From NCBI RefSeq assembly GCF_017358165.1, contig NZ_CP071446.1, positions 1,860,001 to 1,924,000 on the forward strand: 64,000 bases of DNA, read 5' to 3'. The notes beneath the pieces were generated by a model, which was not told where the DNA came from, ran no database searches, and was given only the letters and a program-made list of their open reading frames with translations. This document shows, in pieces, positions 1 to 8,309 of this stretch (position 1 is its first letter; each line of letters starts with the position of its first letter). The translations under genes and the position numbers were made by a program. Origin of the DNA: Thermosipho ferrireducens (lineage in GTDB: Bacteria; Thermotogota; Thermotogae; Thermotogales; Fervidobacteriaceae).

Positions 1-1014
1 GGTACCCGCGCAATTCCAAGAATAGTTGAAGCTGTTGAAAACTCACTACATGGGAAAAAAGTAGCATATTTTGAAGATTTAATAGATAAGATAGATTACA
101 CATCGATTTCAAGAAAAGCTTCAAAACATCATGCCTGGGTAACCATAATTTACGGATGCAATAGATTTTGTACTTATTGTATAGTTCCTTACACCCGTGG
201 AAGAGAAAAGTCAAGAAAGTTAGAAGAAATTCTTTTAGAAGTCAACAAACTGGCTTCCAGTGGTGTAAAGGAGATAACATTTTTGGGACAAAATGTGGAT
301 GCTTATGGAAAAGATTTAAAAGATGGCACAAATCTTGCAAAATTACTACACAAAGCATCAGAAATAAATAACATAGAAAGGCTATGGTTTTTAACCTCAT
401 ATCCCACGGATTTTTCTCTGGACATTGCATATGAGATTTCGAAAAATCGAAAAATTTCAAAAAATATACATCTTCCTGTTCAACACGGCAGCAACGATAT
501 ACTTAAAAAAATGAATAGAAGATATACACGAGAAGATTATATTGAACTTATCAAACAAATAAGAGAAATTGTACCAGATGCTTCAATTTCAAGTGATATA
601 ATTGTTGGTTTTCCTGGCGAAACAGAAAAGGATTTTGAAGATACTGTAAAACTTGTAAAAGAGATTAAATTCGAACGTTTAAATTTAGCTATATACTCTC
701 CACGTGAGGGAACTATAGCATGGAAATATTTTAAAGACGATGTTCCAAGGATAGTTAAAACCAAAAGAATGGCATATTTATTAAATCTTCAAAAAGATAT
801 TAACAGACAGCTCAATGAACAATACTTAAATAAAGAAACAGAGATAATTGTTGAAGCCCGGGCAAATTCTGGATTGTTATATGGAAGAGACATAAGAAAT
901 AAGATAATATCCTTCGGTGGTAACCCTGAATTAATAGGCAAAAAAGTCATTATAAAAATAGAAAAAGTCACAGCAGGACCTCTTTATGGAAAACTAATAA
1001 AAATATTAGATTAA
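1..1014 (+). CDS. miaB: tRNA-2-methylthio-N6-dimethylallyladenosine synthase MiaB, 5' end off window
   Basis: Radical-SAM methylthiotransferase that adds a methylthio group to i6A37 of tRNAs reading UNN codons. The frame is open from base 1, so the N-terminal UPF0004 domain is mostly outside the window. Seen here: a radical-SAM CxxxCxxC motif (GCNRFCTYC, codons from about base 154), the following RGREKSR stretch typical of MiaB, the SAM-barrel segment, and a C-terminal TRAM domain (about the last 60 residues). An internal ATG at 283 lies after the cluster motif and cannot be the start. The stop is 22 bases before the YitT gene, so co-transcription is likely. RimO and MtaB are relatives; the motif context favours MiaB. 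Confidence 0.9.
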   Translation, partial: GTRAIPRIVEAVENSLHGKKVAYFEDLIDKIDYTSISRKASKHHAWVTIIYGCNRFCTYCIVPYTRGREKSRKLEEILLEVNKLASSGVKEITFLGQNVDAYGKDLKDGTNLAKLLHKASEINNIERLWFLTSYPTDFSLDIAYEISKNRKISKNIHLPVQHGSNDILKKMNRRYTREDYIELIKQIREIVPDASISSDIIVGFPGETEKDFEDTVKLVKEIKFERLNLAIYSPREGTIAWKYFKDDVPRIVKTKRMAYLLNLQKDINRQLNEQYLNKETEIIVEARANSGLLYGRDIRNKIISFGGNPELIGKKVIIKIEKVTAGPLYGKLIKILD

Positions 1015-1036
1015 TCATACCTAAAGGGGGAGTTTT

Positions 1037-1897
1037 ATGACAAACGTTTCAAAAAGAGAGATAATAAGTGAATACATTTTGTCAACTATAGGTGTTATAA
1101 TAACAGCAGTTGGTCTGGTAGTTTTTTTAATACCTAATAATATTGCAGCAGGAGGAGCTTCTGGATTAGCAATAATTTTACATTCTATTATTTCTCTACC
1201 TGTTGGTATATGGATGTATATTATAAACATAGTTCTATTTTTAGTAGCTTTTGTTACAATAGGTTTTGATTTTAGCTATAAAACAATATATTGTACTTTT
1301 TTACTGAATTTTCTTATAGATTTTTTTGACCGAATTGTCCCCCTTCCAAAATACAGTGGTGAAGATTTAATATTAGCAGTACTATTTGGTGACATCTTAA
1401 CAGCTATTGGTATGGCAATAACATTTGCTCAAAACTCTTCAACTGGTGGCACAGACATTTTAGCAAAAATATTCAACAAATTTTTCAGCTCTCCAATGGG
1501 TACAACTTTACTTTTTATTGATTTCTTCATAGGAATACTTGCAGGGTTGACCTTCAACGCATCGATTGGTATGTACTCAATTCTTGCTATAATAATCAAC
1601 GGTATTACCATTGACTTTGTATTAAAAGGTCTGGAACTTGCAATTACTGTGACCATTATAACAGACCAAAAAGAAGAAATAGCGGATTTTATACTCAAAA
1701 AGATGGGAAGGGGCTTTACATATTTACATGGAATAGGTGGTTATACTGGAAAAGAAAGAGATATAATATATGTAGCGCTGAGAAGAAAAGAACTCAATGA
1801 ACTGATACATTTTGTTAAAAAAGTTGATCATGATGCGTTTGTCATTGTAAATGAATCTCGATACGTTTTAGGAGAAGGGTTCAAAAAAAGGTTATAA
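1037..1897 (+). CDS. YitT family membrane protein (DUF161 + DUF2179)
   Basis: 286-residue integral membrane protein. The first 180 residues or so hold about five to six hydrophobic segments with the glycine-rich, Asn-rich DUF161 pattern (for example IPNNIAAGGASG, and QNSSTGGTDILAK near residue 135). Residues about 200-286 form the soluble DUF2179 domain with the GRGFTYLHGIGGYTGKE signature. GGGGGAG precedes the ATG at a normal distance. The biochemical function of the family is not established. It sits between miaB and an isochorismatase-fold gene in a plus-strand run, which does not suggest a specific role. Confidence 0.9.
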   Translation: MTNVSKREIISEYILSTIGVIITAVGLVVFLIPNNIAAGGASGLAIILHSIISLPVGIWMYIINIVLFLVAFVTIGFDFSYKTIYCTFLLNFLIDFFDRIVPLPKYSGEDLILAVLFGDILTAIGMAITFAQNSSTGGTDILAKIFNKFFSSPMGTTLLFIDFFIGILAGLTFNASIGMYSILAIIINGITIDFVLKGLELAITVTIITDQKEEIADFILKKMGRGFTYLHGIGGYTGKERDIIYVALRRKELNELIHFVKKVDHDAFVIVNESRYVLGEGFKKRL

Positions 1898-1919
1898 AAC
1901 CAGAAGGGGTGAGTTACTT

Positions 1920-2447
1920 ATGAAAGCCCTGTTAATTATTGATGTACAAAATGATTTTGCAACGCCGAAAGGTAGCCTGTATTTCAAAGGTGCAGAAAAT
2001 GTTATTGACCCTATTAAAAAACTCATATTAAAATTCAAAGAAAAAGAATTACCAATATTTTACACTCAGGACTGGCATTTACAAAATGATCCCGAGTTCA
2101 ACATCTGGCCTCAACATTGTGTTGAAAATACTCCTGGCGCAGAAATAGTTGATGATATAAAAAAAGTTCTTGAAAACTATGATAAAGCTTTCTCCATAAA
2201 AAAAACCAGATACTCAGCTTTTTATAATACAAATTTTGATAAAATGTTAAAAGAACTGAACATAACCGAAATCGATGTGGTAGGCTTAGTAACAAACATA
2301 TGCGTGTTATTCACAGTGGAAGAACTAAGAAATAGGCAGATTGAAACAAATGTATACAAAAACTGCGTAGCATCATACGATAAAGAATTACACAACTTAT
2401 CATTAAAGTTAATGAAAGAAGTACTAAGAGCAAATATTATTGAATAA
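1920..2447 (+). CDS. Isochorismatase-fold cysteine hydrolase, probable nicotinamidase
   Basis: 175 residues, typical length for the family. The catalytic triad is visible: Asp8 (IIDVQNDF), Lys near 94-95 (SIKKTRY) and Cys128 (VGLVTNICV, including the family cis-peptide region). Metal-type ligands Asp51 and His53 (TQDWH) and the WPQHCV segment with His66 resemble nicotinamidases, which release nicotinate from nicotinamide for NAD salvage. The spacing of the metal site differs slightly from textbook PncA, so another amidase substrate is possible. The ATG follows a GGGGTGAG ribosome site. An NAD synthetase (nadE) lies elsewhere in the window but is not linked to it. Confidence 0.8.
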   Translation: MKALLIIDVQNDFATPKGSLYFKGAENVIDPIKKLILKFKEKELPIFYTQDWHLQNDPEFNIWPQHCVENTPGAEIVDDIKKVLENYDKAFSIKKTRYSAFYNTNFDKMLKELNITEIDVVGLVTNICVLFTVEELRNRQIETNVYKNCVASYDKELHNLSLKLMKEVLRANIIE

Positions 2448-2466
2448 ATTAACAGGAGCTGATTGT

Positions 2467-3429
2467 GTGAACCAAAACATAATAAAAAGAGTGGCCTTTG
2501 TTGCTCTTTTAACCAACACAATACTTGCAGGGTTTAAAGTATTTGTTGGTATTTTATTTAACAGTATGGCTGTACTAGCAGATGGGATAGATACCTCAAC
2601 AGACATACTAACGTCCACAGTAGTTCTTATATCTACAAAAATCTCAGCAAAACCACCTGATGAAACCCATCCATACGGTCATCAAAAATCTGAAAACATT
2701 GGTGCGAAAATTGTATCATTCGTCATTTTCTATGCCGGTGTTTCTCTTTTAATAGAAAGTATCAAAAGGCTCGTCACAGGTAACTATTTTGTTATCACAA
2801 GCTTTATACCACTTTTAATAACAATCGTATCACTTATTGGAAAAACTTTCTTATTTATAATAGAATACAAAACTGGAAAAAAGTACAACAGTGCATCCAT
2901 GCTTGCAGAAGCTTTAAACATGCGGAACGACATATTATTATCAACATTGGTTTTTCTGGGGGTATTTTTCAACAAACTTGGAATACCATGGATGGATCCC
3001 GTTGTTGGAGTTATAATGTCTGGTATAATAATAAAAGTAGCTTTTGAAATTTTTACAGAAAATGTATACGATTTAATGGATGGGTTAAAGCCAGAAGATA
3101 TGTGGATTTACAATACTATATTCAATTCATGTAAAGAATGTGACGGAGTTTACAATCCGCACAAAGTTCGTGTAAGAAAGATAGGAAATCTTTACGACAT
3201 AGACATGGATATAGAAGTTAGTCCGCATCTTACTGTTAGTAAAGCACATGATTTAACATTGTGTTTAAAGAAAAAAATATTATCCAAAACCGACAGAATA
3301 TTTGATGTTGTGATTCATGTTGAACCTATTGGAAACCTTGAAAAAGAGCCTTTTGGATTAGGGGAGAAAAATGAAAAAATTAACGACGATTTTAGTAATA
3401 ACTCTATCAATAATAATCCTGGGAATTAA
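2467..3429 (+). CDS. Cation diffusion facilitator (CDF) family metal exporter
   Basis: About 320 residues: an N-terminal membrane domain with six hydrophobic segments and a cytosolic C-terminal domain from about residue 210 (family ferredoxin-like dimerisation domain). Hallmarks are DGIDTSTD in TM2 (two Asp ligands, residues about 42 and 46) and HPYGHQKSE after it. In TM5 the usual His-x3-Asp of zinc exporters is Asn-x3-Asp (NMRND), so Mn or Fe is at least as likely as Zn. I chose the GTG at 2467 because AGGAG lies 8 bases upstream; a TTG at 2440 would overlap the preceding gene. The 3' end overlaps the next gene by 59 bases. Confidence 0.88.
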   Translation: MNQNIIKRVAFVALLTNTILAGFKVFVGILFNSMAVLADGIDTSTDILTSTVVLISTKISAKPPDETHPYGHQKSENIGAKIVSFVIFYAGVSLLIESIKRLVTGNYFVITSFIPLLITIVSLIGKTFLFIIEYKTGKKYNSASMLAEALNMRNDILLSTLVFLGVFFNKLGIPWMDPVVGVIMSGIIIKVAFEIFTENVYDLMDGLKPEDMWIYNTIFNSCKECDGVYNPHKVRVRKIGNLYDIDMDIEVSPHLTVSKAHDLTLCLKKKILSKTDRIFDVVIHVEPIGNLEKEPFGLGEKNEKINDDFSNNSINNNPGN

Positions 3430-4477
3430 CAAAAATCAAATACTTGATGTTTCAAAGAGCAATCCAGAAAGAGCCTGGGGAATGTTTCTTGATTATGTCC
3501 TTGAAAATCCTACAGATACCTCACTGGAAAATATTGGTCACATCATAAAAGCGAAACTCACATTAAAAAATATTTCCGGTTTTGATTTTGCCATTCAAGA
3601 AAATTTTGACGAATTTATAAACTACGTTCAAAATACCACTCCACCTGCAAGTATATTAAATTCACTTTTAACTATTTTCCCTCAAACCAATGAAAGTGTA
3701 CGTAAAGCCATTGAAACTCCTGAGTTTGACACTTTTAATCGGTATTTAAGACTGCTAAAAATAGTAAATCCAGAAATAAATTCAAAAATTGCGGGGAAAA
3801 ATCTTGTCAATTTTTTTGTAAAATATCCGACGTTTTTATCATACGATAACATATCACTTTTGAAACTCAGTAAATATTCAAAAGATATAGGAACCAATAT
3901 GCTGATTTATATAGCTACGAACATAAACGATTTTGATGAAAAAAATATCCCCATAATTGCAAGAATAATAGAAATAGCAAAAGAGCTTGGAGGAAACCTG
4001 AGTTCGAGTATTTTAAAAGCAATAGAGACGTACGCCAGCATAACCAGAAGATTATCAGAAAATTTAACTCAGGACGAACTATTTCAAATAAAAAAAGAAA
4101 TAACAGAACTACCTGTAAAGCACTCACTTCTTACTCAAACAGTTGAAAAAAAATTAAACAACATCAACGAAAATTCCGAAATAAAAAATATTCCGGAAAA
4201 TTTGAATATCAAAAAGAACACAAAAAAAGATTTTAATATTATACCATGGCTTTCAACATCACTGTTATTCATACTAATTTCATTTAGAATCATAAGATTT
4301 TACATCTTCTACATTTTTGGATTAAAAAAGCTTGCAGCTCTCACCTACAAAAAGATTGTAAATAACTCACCAATGGATGAAGAAAAACATTTAAGATTAG
4401 CCCAACTATACGAAGAAGCTGGAATGTACGATGAAGCTCTTGAAGAATACAATTTGATAAAAAGATTAAAATTATAA
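3371..4477 (+). CDS. Membrane-anchored protein with C-terminal TPR
   Basis: 368 residues, family not recognised. An N-terminal hydrophobic stretch (residues 5-20) looks like a signal or anchor. A long helical, Lys/Asn-rich middle follows, then a transmembrane segment near residues 290-315 (WLSTSLLFILISF). A single tetratricopeptide repeat closes the chain (about 335-368, HLRLAQLYEEAGMYDEALEEY). GGGGAG precedes the ATG, so the 59-base overlap with the CDF gene looks real. Translational coupling with the exporter is plausible. The topology suggests a short cytoplasmic TPR platform; no enzymatic motif is seen. Confidence 0.75.
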   Translation: MKKLTTILVITLSIIILGINKNQILDVSKSNPERAWGMFLDYVLENPTDTSLENIGHIIKAKLTLKNISGFDFAIQENFDEFINYVQNTTPPASILNSLLTIFPQTNESVRKAIETPEFDTFNRYLRLLKIVNPEINSKIAGKNLVNFFVKYPTFLSYDNISLLKLSKYSKDIGTNMLIYIATNINDFDEKNIPIIARIIEIAKELGGNLSSSILKAIETYASITRRLSENLTQDELFQIKKEITELPVKHSLLTQTVEKKLNNINENSEIKNIPENLNIKKNTKKDFNIIPWLSTSLLFILISFRIIRFYIFYIFGLKKLAALTYKKIVNNSPMDEEKHLRLAQLYEEAGMYDEALEEYNLIKRLKL

Positions 4478-4580
4478 TTTCAACCCACTCTTTCCATGGG
4501 AATTATACAGATCGTCGTAAAAAAGTGTCTAATAGATTTACTTACAGCAATTGTTTATCTCAAATTCAAACATCAAATAG

Positions 4581-4612
4581 AAAAGTGGGCTGCTTTTAAA
4601 CAGCCCACTTTT
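4581..4612. terminator. Bidirectional intrinsic terminator between convergent genes
   Basis: A perfect 12-base inverted repeat (AAAAGTGGGCTG / CAGCCCACTTTT) with an 8-base loop. The A-tract on one side and T-tract on the other let it work in both directions. It lies between the TPR gene (+) and the pilin gene (-). Confidence 0.9.
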
Positions 4613-4669
4613 TTAGATTAAAATAAACCATAAAAATTTCTCTATTTCAAAAATGACTAATTGCTCTTG

Positions 4670-5080
4670 TTACCACCATTTCGCTACCTGGAATTTCAAG
4701 CCTGGATTTTTCGCTGTTCCAATTTCTGTTGCATCTGGCAGGATTTTAACGAGTTCATTATAAGTAACATCATCTTTTGTATACCATACTTCACCGCTAT
4801 AATAAGTAGAATTATCAGTTATAGAATAATCGTAACTACTTTTCAAATCTGCCCCTGTTAAATAATTGGTTAAATCAGTAAATGTAGATGGAGTACTCTG
4901 TTCAATATTTATATAACTCTCAATTGCTGTTTTTAAATTTCTCAAATTCTGTGCAACCTGAGTTGCTTTGGCCTTTCTAACCGCATTCAACGCTACAGGT
5001 GTTGCAACAGATAACAGTGCTGCAATAACTGCTAACACAATCAAAAGTTCAACCAAAGTAAAACCTTTCCTCATTTTCAT
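4670..5080 (-). CDS. Type IV pilin-like protein
   Basis: 136 residues beginning with a short basic leader followed by the prepilin site and helix KGFTLVELLIVLAVI: cleavage would fall after Gly and leave methyl-Phe1, with Glu5 present. The rest is a small pilin head (residues about 45-136) rich in Ser/Thr/Tyr, with a conserved NLRNLKTAIESY helix. It is either a major/minor pilin or a pseudopilin of a type II-like system. I chose the ATG at 5080, with GGGAGGTGG just upstream, rather than the GTG at 5089 that lies within the ribosome site. No assembly genes are adjacent, and it has its own promoter. Confidence 0.88.
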   Translation of the reverse strand: MKMRKGFTLVELLIVLAVIAALLSVATPVALNAVRKAKATQVAQNLRNLKTAIESYINIEQSTPSTFTDLTNYLTGADLKSSYDYSITDNSTYYSGEVWYTKDDVTYNELVKILPDATEIGTAKNPGLKFQVAKWW

Positions 5081-5129
5081 AAACCCCACCTCCCAAAATA
5101 ATTAAGATTCTAACTTAAATTCATGTCTC

Positions 5130-5159
5130 ATTCTATCACATTACACTGGTTTATGTCAA
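5130..5159 (-). promoter_or_regulatory. Sigma-70-type promoter of the pilin gene
   Basis: Minus strand reads TTGACA (5159-5154), 18-base spacer, TAGAAT (5135-5130). It lies between the galT stop and the pilin start, so the pilin can be expressed independently of the galT operon. Confidence 0.65.
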
Positions 5160-5184
5160 CCGCTCTGTAATTTTCCATTAACAC

Positions 5185-6183
5185 TTACACTTCTATTTCT
5201 CTTAAATATATCGCGGCATCTTCAGGTGGTACTGGATTGATGTAAAAACCAGAACCCCATTCAAACCCTGCTACTCTTGTCAACCTTGGCATTATCTCAA
5301 CATGCCAGTGATAATATATTTTCCCTTCTTCGTAAGTTGGAGACGTATGTATTACAAAATTATACGGTGGATTATCGAGAACGGAATATATCCTGTAAAG
5401 TGTATTTTTTAAAATTATTGCAAATTTTTCAATCTCAGGTTCCGTAATCGTCCCAAAATTATGATTATGTCTTTTGGGAAGAATCCAGACCTCAAATGGA
5501 AAGCGTGAAGCATATGGCGCAAAAGCTATAAAATGTTCGTTTTCTTCTATTATTCTTTTATTTTCTATTTTTTCCTGAGAAATCATATCGCAAAACACAC
5601 ATCTTTCCTTGTAATCATAGTAATCTTTTGCCCCGTTTAGCTCTTCCTGAACCCTTTTTGGGACACTTGGAACGGCTATTATCTGACTATGTGGATGCAC
5701 TAAAGATGCTCCTCCAAGAATACCGTGGTTCCTGAATATAAGTACATATTTTATTCGCTCATCTTCTGCGATGGCATTATACCTTTTTACATATGCCCAC
5801 ACAACTTCTTTTGCCTGTTCAGGGTCAAGTAACGCAAAAGTACTGGAATGATCCGGAGTTTCAATTATAACCTCATGATATCCAAAGCCAGTCATCGCAT
5901 CATACATTCCGTGACCGTATTTTTGAATTTTTAACTCTGGATTAACCGCAGGAAATTTATTTGGAACAACTCTTACCCACCAGCCAGGAGTGTTGGGCTC
6001 TGTATCTGCAGGTCTAAACGCTAATATTTCAGGAGGTGTAGTATGTTCATTACCATAATCAAATGGACAAAAACCTCCCTGTTTCTCCTCGCTCGGTACA
6101 GAGAAATCATGCGGCCTTTTTGCTCTCTCAGTAGCGATTATTACCCATCTTTTAACCACTGGATCCTTTCTATACTCTGGCAT
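5185..6183 (-). CDS. galT: Galactose-1-phosphate uridylyltransferase
   Basis: 332 residues, normal length. HIT-superfamily enzyme of the Leloir pathway that exchanges UDP between UDP-glucose and galactose-1-phosphate. The catalytic HPH motif is at 163-165 (LVHPHSQII), and the family Asp-His-Ser is near 111-113. The first zinc motif is CPFD (Cys39, Asp42) instead of the usual CPxC, so one Cys ligand is replaced by Asp; a second CVFC motif is intact near residue 195. It lies 22 bases downstream of glgA in a sugar-storage operon. The call is secure despite the altered ligand. Confidence 0.93.
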   Translation of the reverse strand: MPEYRKDPVVKRWVIIATERAKRPHDFSVPSEEKQGGFCPFDYGNEHTTPPEILAFRPADTEPNTPGWWVRVVPNKFPAVNPELKIQKYGHGMYDAMTGFGYHEVIIETPDHSSTFALLDPEQAKEVVWAYVKRYNAIAEDERIKYVLIFRNHGILGGASLVHPHSQIIAVPSVPKRVQEELNGAKDYYDYKERCVFCDMISQEKIENKRIIEENEHFIAFAPYASRFPFEVWILPKRHNHNFGTITEPEIEKFAIILKNTLYRIYSVLDNPPYNFVIHTSPTYEEGKIYYHWHVEIMPRLTRVAGFEWGSGFYINPVPPEDAAIYLREIEV

Positions 6184-6205
6184 ATCAACACAACCTCCTC
6201 AGTAT

Positions 6206-7660
6206 TTACACAATTTTATTTTTTGCACGTGTATAAAGTTTAATATATTCTTTTGCTGATCTTTCCCATGAAAGATCTGTTGTCATTGCATTTTTAATTA
6301 ATTTTCTCCAATGCTGTTTTTTGTTAAAGTAAATATCAACAGAACGTGCTATTGCCCTCAACAGATGAGCCGAATCATATTCCTTGAATCCAAAACCGTT
6401 TCCTTTCATTGTACTTTCATCATATTCCATTACAGTATCTGCGAGTCCACCTGTATACCTGACAACTGGAATTGTGCCATATCTTAAACTATACATTTGT
6501 CCCAAACCGCAAGGTTCGTATCTTGATGGCATTAAAAACATATCACTTGCAGCATATATTTTCTGAGCAAGCGTCACATCAAATTTTATATTTGCTGATA
6601 CTTTTTCTGGAAATTCTTTTGCGATATCCTCAAAAAGTTTTTCATATTTTTCATCTCCCGTACCAAGTAACACAAACTGGACGTTGAACAACGTTATATA
6701 CCTAAAAATATCCGCAAGAATATCGAGTCCTTTTTGATCAACAAGTCTATTAATCATACCAATAACTGGAACATCTTTTACCGGCAATCCCATTTCTTCT
6801 TGAAGTTTCTTTTTGTTTTCATACTTTTTTTCTATGTCATCAATTGAATAATTAACATATATCCTATCGTCAGTGGCAGGATTGTATTCTTCGTAATCTA
6901 TACCATTTAATATTCCATATAAATCAGCTGCTCTAAGTCTTAAAACCCCATCAAGCTTTTCTCCGTATTCTTTTGTTTGAATTTCCTGCGAATATGTTGG
7001 ACTAACCGTGTTTATAACATCTGAAAATAGTATTCCTCCTTTTAAAAAGTTTATCTTTCCATAAAACTCTATACCGTCTATATTGTAAAGATATTCTGGT
7101 AAACCTGCAAATTCCAGATACTTTTGATCAAAAATCCCCTGATACCCAAGATTGTGAATTGTTAACACAACAGCTGCTTTAAAAAATTCAGGAACTTCCT
7201 TATAAAGACTTTTCAAATACACGGGAATTAAGGCAGTTTGCCAATCGTTTACGTGGAAGATATCAAATTTGAGCTTAAGATTTTTTATCGCTTCAAGAAC
7301 AGCAGCTGAAAAATAAATTGCCTGTTCAGCAAGATCAGGACCATCATAAACTTTTTCTGCAGAAAAATAATAATCATTTGAAATCAAGTATACAGGTACA
7401 TTGCTCTTTGGTAACTTTGTTTCGTAGATATCAAATTTTTCGTCTGTTTTTAAAAAAGGAACATTAAGACCTTCTTTGATTTTTTTTAACGTATACCCAA
7501 ATTTCTCAGCACCTTTTTCAACAACTCTATGTTTTGGCATAAATATTATGGGCTTGGTTCCATGTTTTTCAAGGTATTTTGGAAGTGCTCCTACCACATC
7601 AGCAAGTCCCCCAACTTTTGCAAATGGATAAACTTCATAAGATATTAACGCCACTTTCAT
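6206..7660 (-). CDS. glgA: Glycogen synthase (ADP-glucose starch glucosyltransferase)
   Basis: 484 residues, standard GT5 length. It transfers glucose from a nucleotide sugar to an alpha-1,4-glucan. Visible features are the KVGGLADV motif at residues 15-22 (nucleotide-sugar binding) and the C-terminal GT-B half with EPCGLGQMYSLRYG near residue 375. The ATG at 7660 is preceded by GGAGGTGAG; the GTG at 7667-7669 would be inside that site. The start lies next to the stop of the MBL-fold gene, and galT follows, so the three genes are probably co-transcribed. Confidence 0.95.
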   Translation of the reverse strand: MKVALISYEVYPFAKVGGLADVVGALPKYLEKHGTKPIIFMPKHRVVEKGAEKFGYTLKKIKEGLNVPFLKTDEKFDIYETKLPKSNVPVYLISNDYYFSAEKVYDGPDLAEQAIYFSAAVLEAIKNLKLKFDIFHVNDWQTALIPVYLKSLYKEVPEFFKAAVVLTIHNLGYQGIFDQKYLEFAGLPEYLYNIDGIEFYGKINFLKGGILFSDVINTVSPTYSQEIQTKEYGEKLDGVLRLRAADLYGILNGIDYEEYNPATDDRIYVNYSIDDIEKKYENKKKLQEEMGLPVKDVPVIGMINRLVDQKGLDILADIFRYITLFNVQFVLLGTGDEKYEKLFEDIAKEFPEKVSANIKFDVTLAQKIYAASDMFLMPSRYEPCGLGQMYSLRYGTIPVVRYTGGLADTVMEYDESTMKGNGFGFKEYDSAHLLRAIARSVDIYFNKKQHWRKLIKNAMTTDLSWERSAKEYIKLYTRAKNKIV

Positions 7661-7665
7661 AAAGC

Positions 7666-8295
7666 TCACCTCCAGTTTTTTAAATCAACCACCCCATCAT
7701 GAGTCAAGACCAAATAATCGCAATTATCAACCATTTCTCGAACAAATCTTGCGCAATCATCGTTTCTTAACATCCTCATTATATCATAGAACTCCACCCT
7801 CGTCATTACAATATCTCCAGCAAAAAATACTTTTCCCATATTTTCTGTTTCTACAACAAAAGAACAGTGTTCTTTTGCATGCCACGGTGTATGATATACC
7901 TTAATTTTATCAAATAAAATATCTCCGTCTTTGAATGTCCGGGCTTTTTTCCATGAATTCATAACCGCAAGATATTGTTTTCCAACTATCATTCCAAACT
8001 TTTCGTAACTTTTCTTCAAATAATTTTCATGAATATGAACTGTGGCCTCCGGGAAAAACATTGAATTATACGCATGATCAAGGTGAAAATGTGTTAAAAC
8101 AACATCGGTGATTTCTTCAACTTTAAGTCCTAACTCTTTCAATTTATTCTCCAGAAACGCATGAGTTACATAATCTCCAGGTTCCAGTATTATTTTTTTA
8201 TCTTTATCATAGAGTAATGCAATTGTACTATAAGTAGCTTTTACCACGCTGGAAATGTTTATAATTCCTCCTTCAAGCAAAATCTCTAATTTCAT
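7666..8295 (-). CDS. Metallo-beta-lactamase-fold hydrolase
   Basis: 209 residues. The metal-binding motif THFHLDHA (about residues 68-75) is intact, followed by a later His in HTPWHAKEHCS, Asp in AGDIV and His in LTHDG: a complete binuclear MBL site. Lactonase- and glyoxalase II-type enzymes share this pattern, and the substrate cannot be read from sequence. It lies directly upstream of glgA and downstream of a PAS/sigma-54 activator, a position also seen near glgA in other Thermotogota as I recall (established neighbourhood, not checked). The ATG has a good AGGAG site. Confidence 0.85.
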   Translation of the reverse strand: MKLEILLEGGIINISSVVKATYSTIALLYDKDKKIILEPGDYVTHAFLENKLKELGLKVEEITDVVLTHFHLDHAYNSMFFPEATVHIHENYLKKSYEKFGMIVGKQYLAVMNSWKKARTFKDGDILFDKIKVYHTPWHAKEHCSFVVETENMGKVFFAGDIVMTRVEFYDIMRMLRNDDCARFVREMVDNCDYLVLTHDGVVDLKNWR

Positions 8296-8309
8296 GAAAA
8301 ACTCCTCCT

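Noticed and set aside
324-338. Perfect sigma-54 consensus TGGCAC-N5-TTGC on the plus strand
   Set aside because: It is inside the miaB coding sequence, in conserved codons (DGTNLAK), with no gene start downstream at promoter distance; probably chance.
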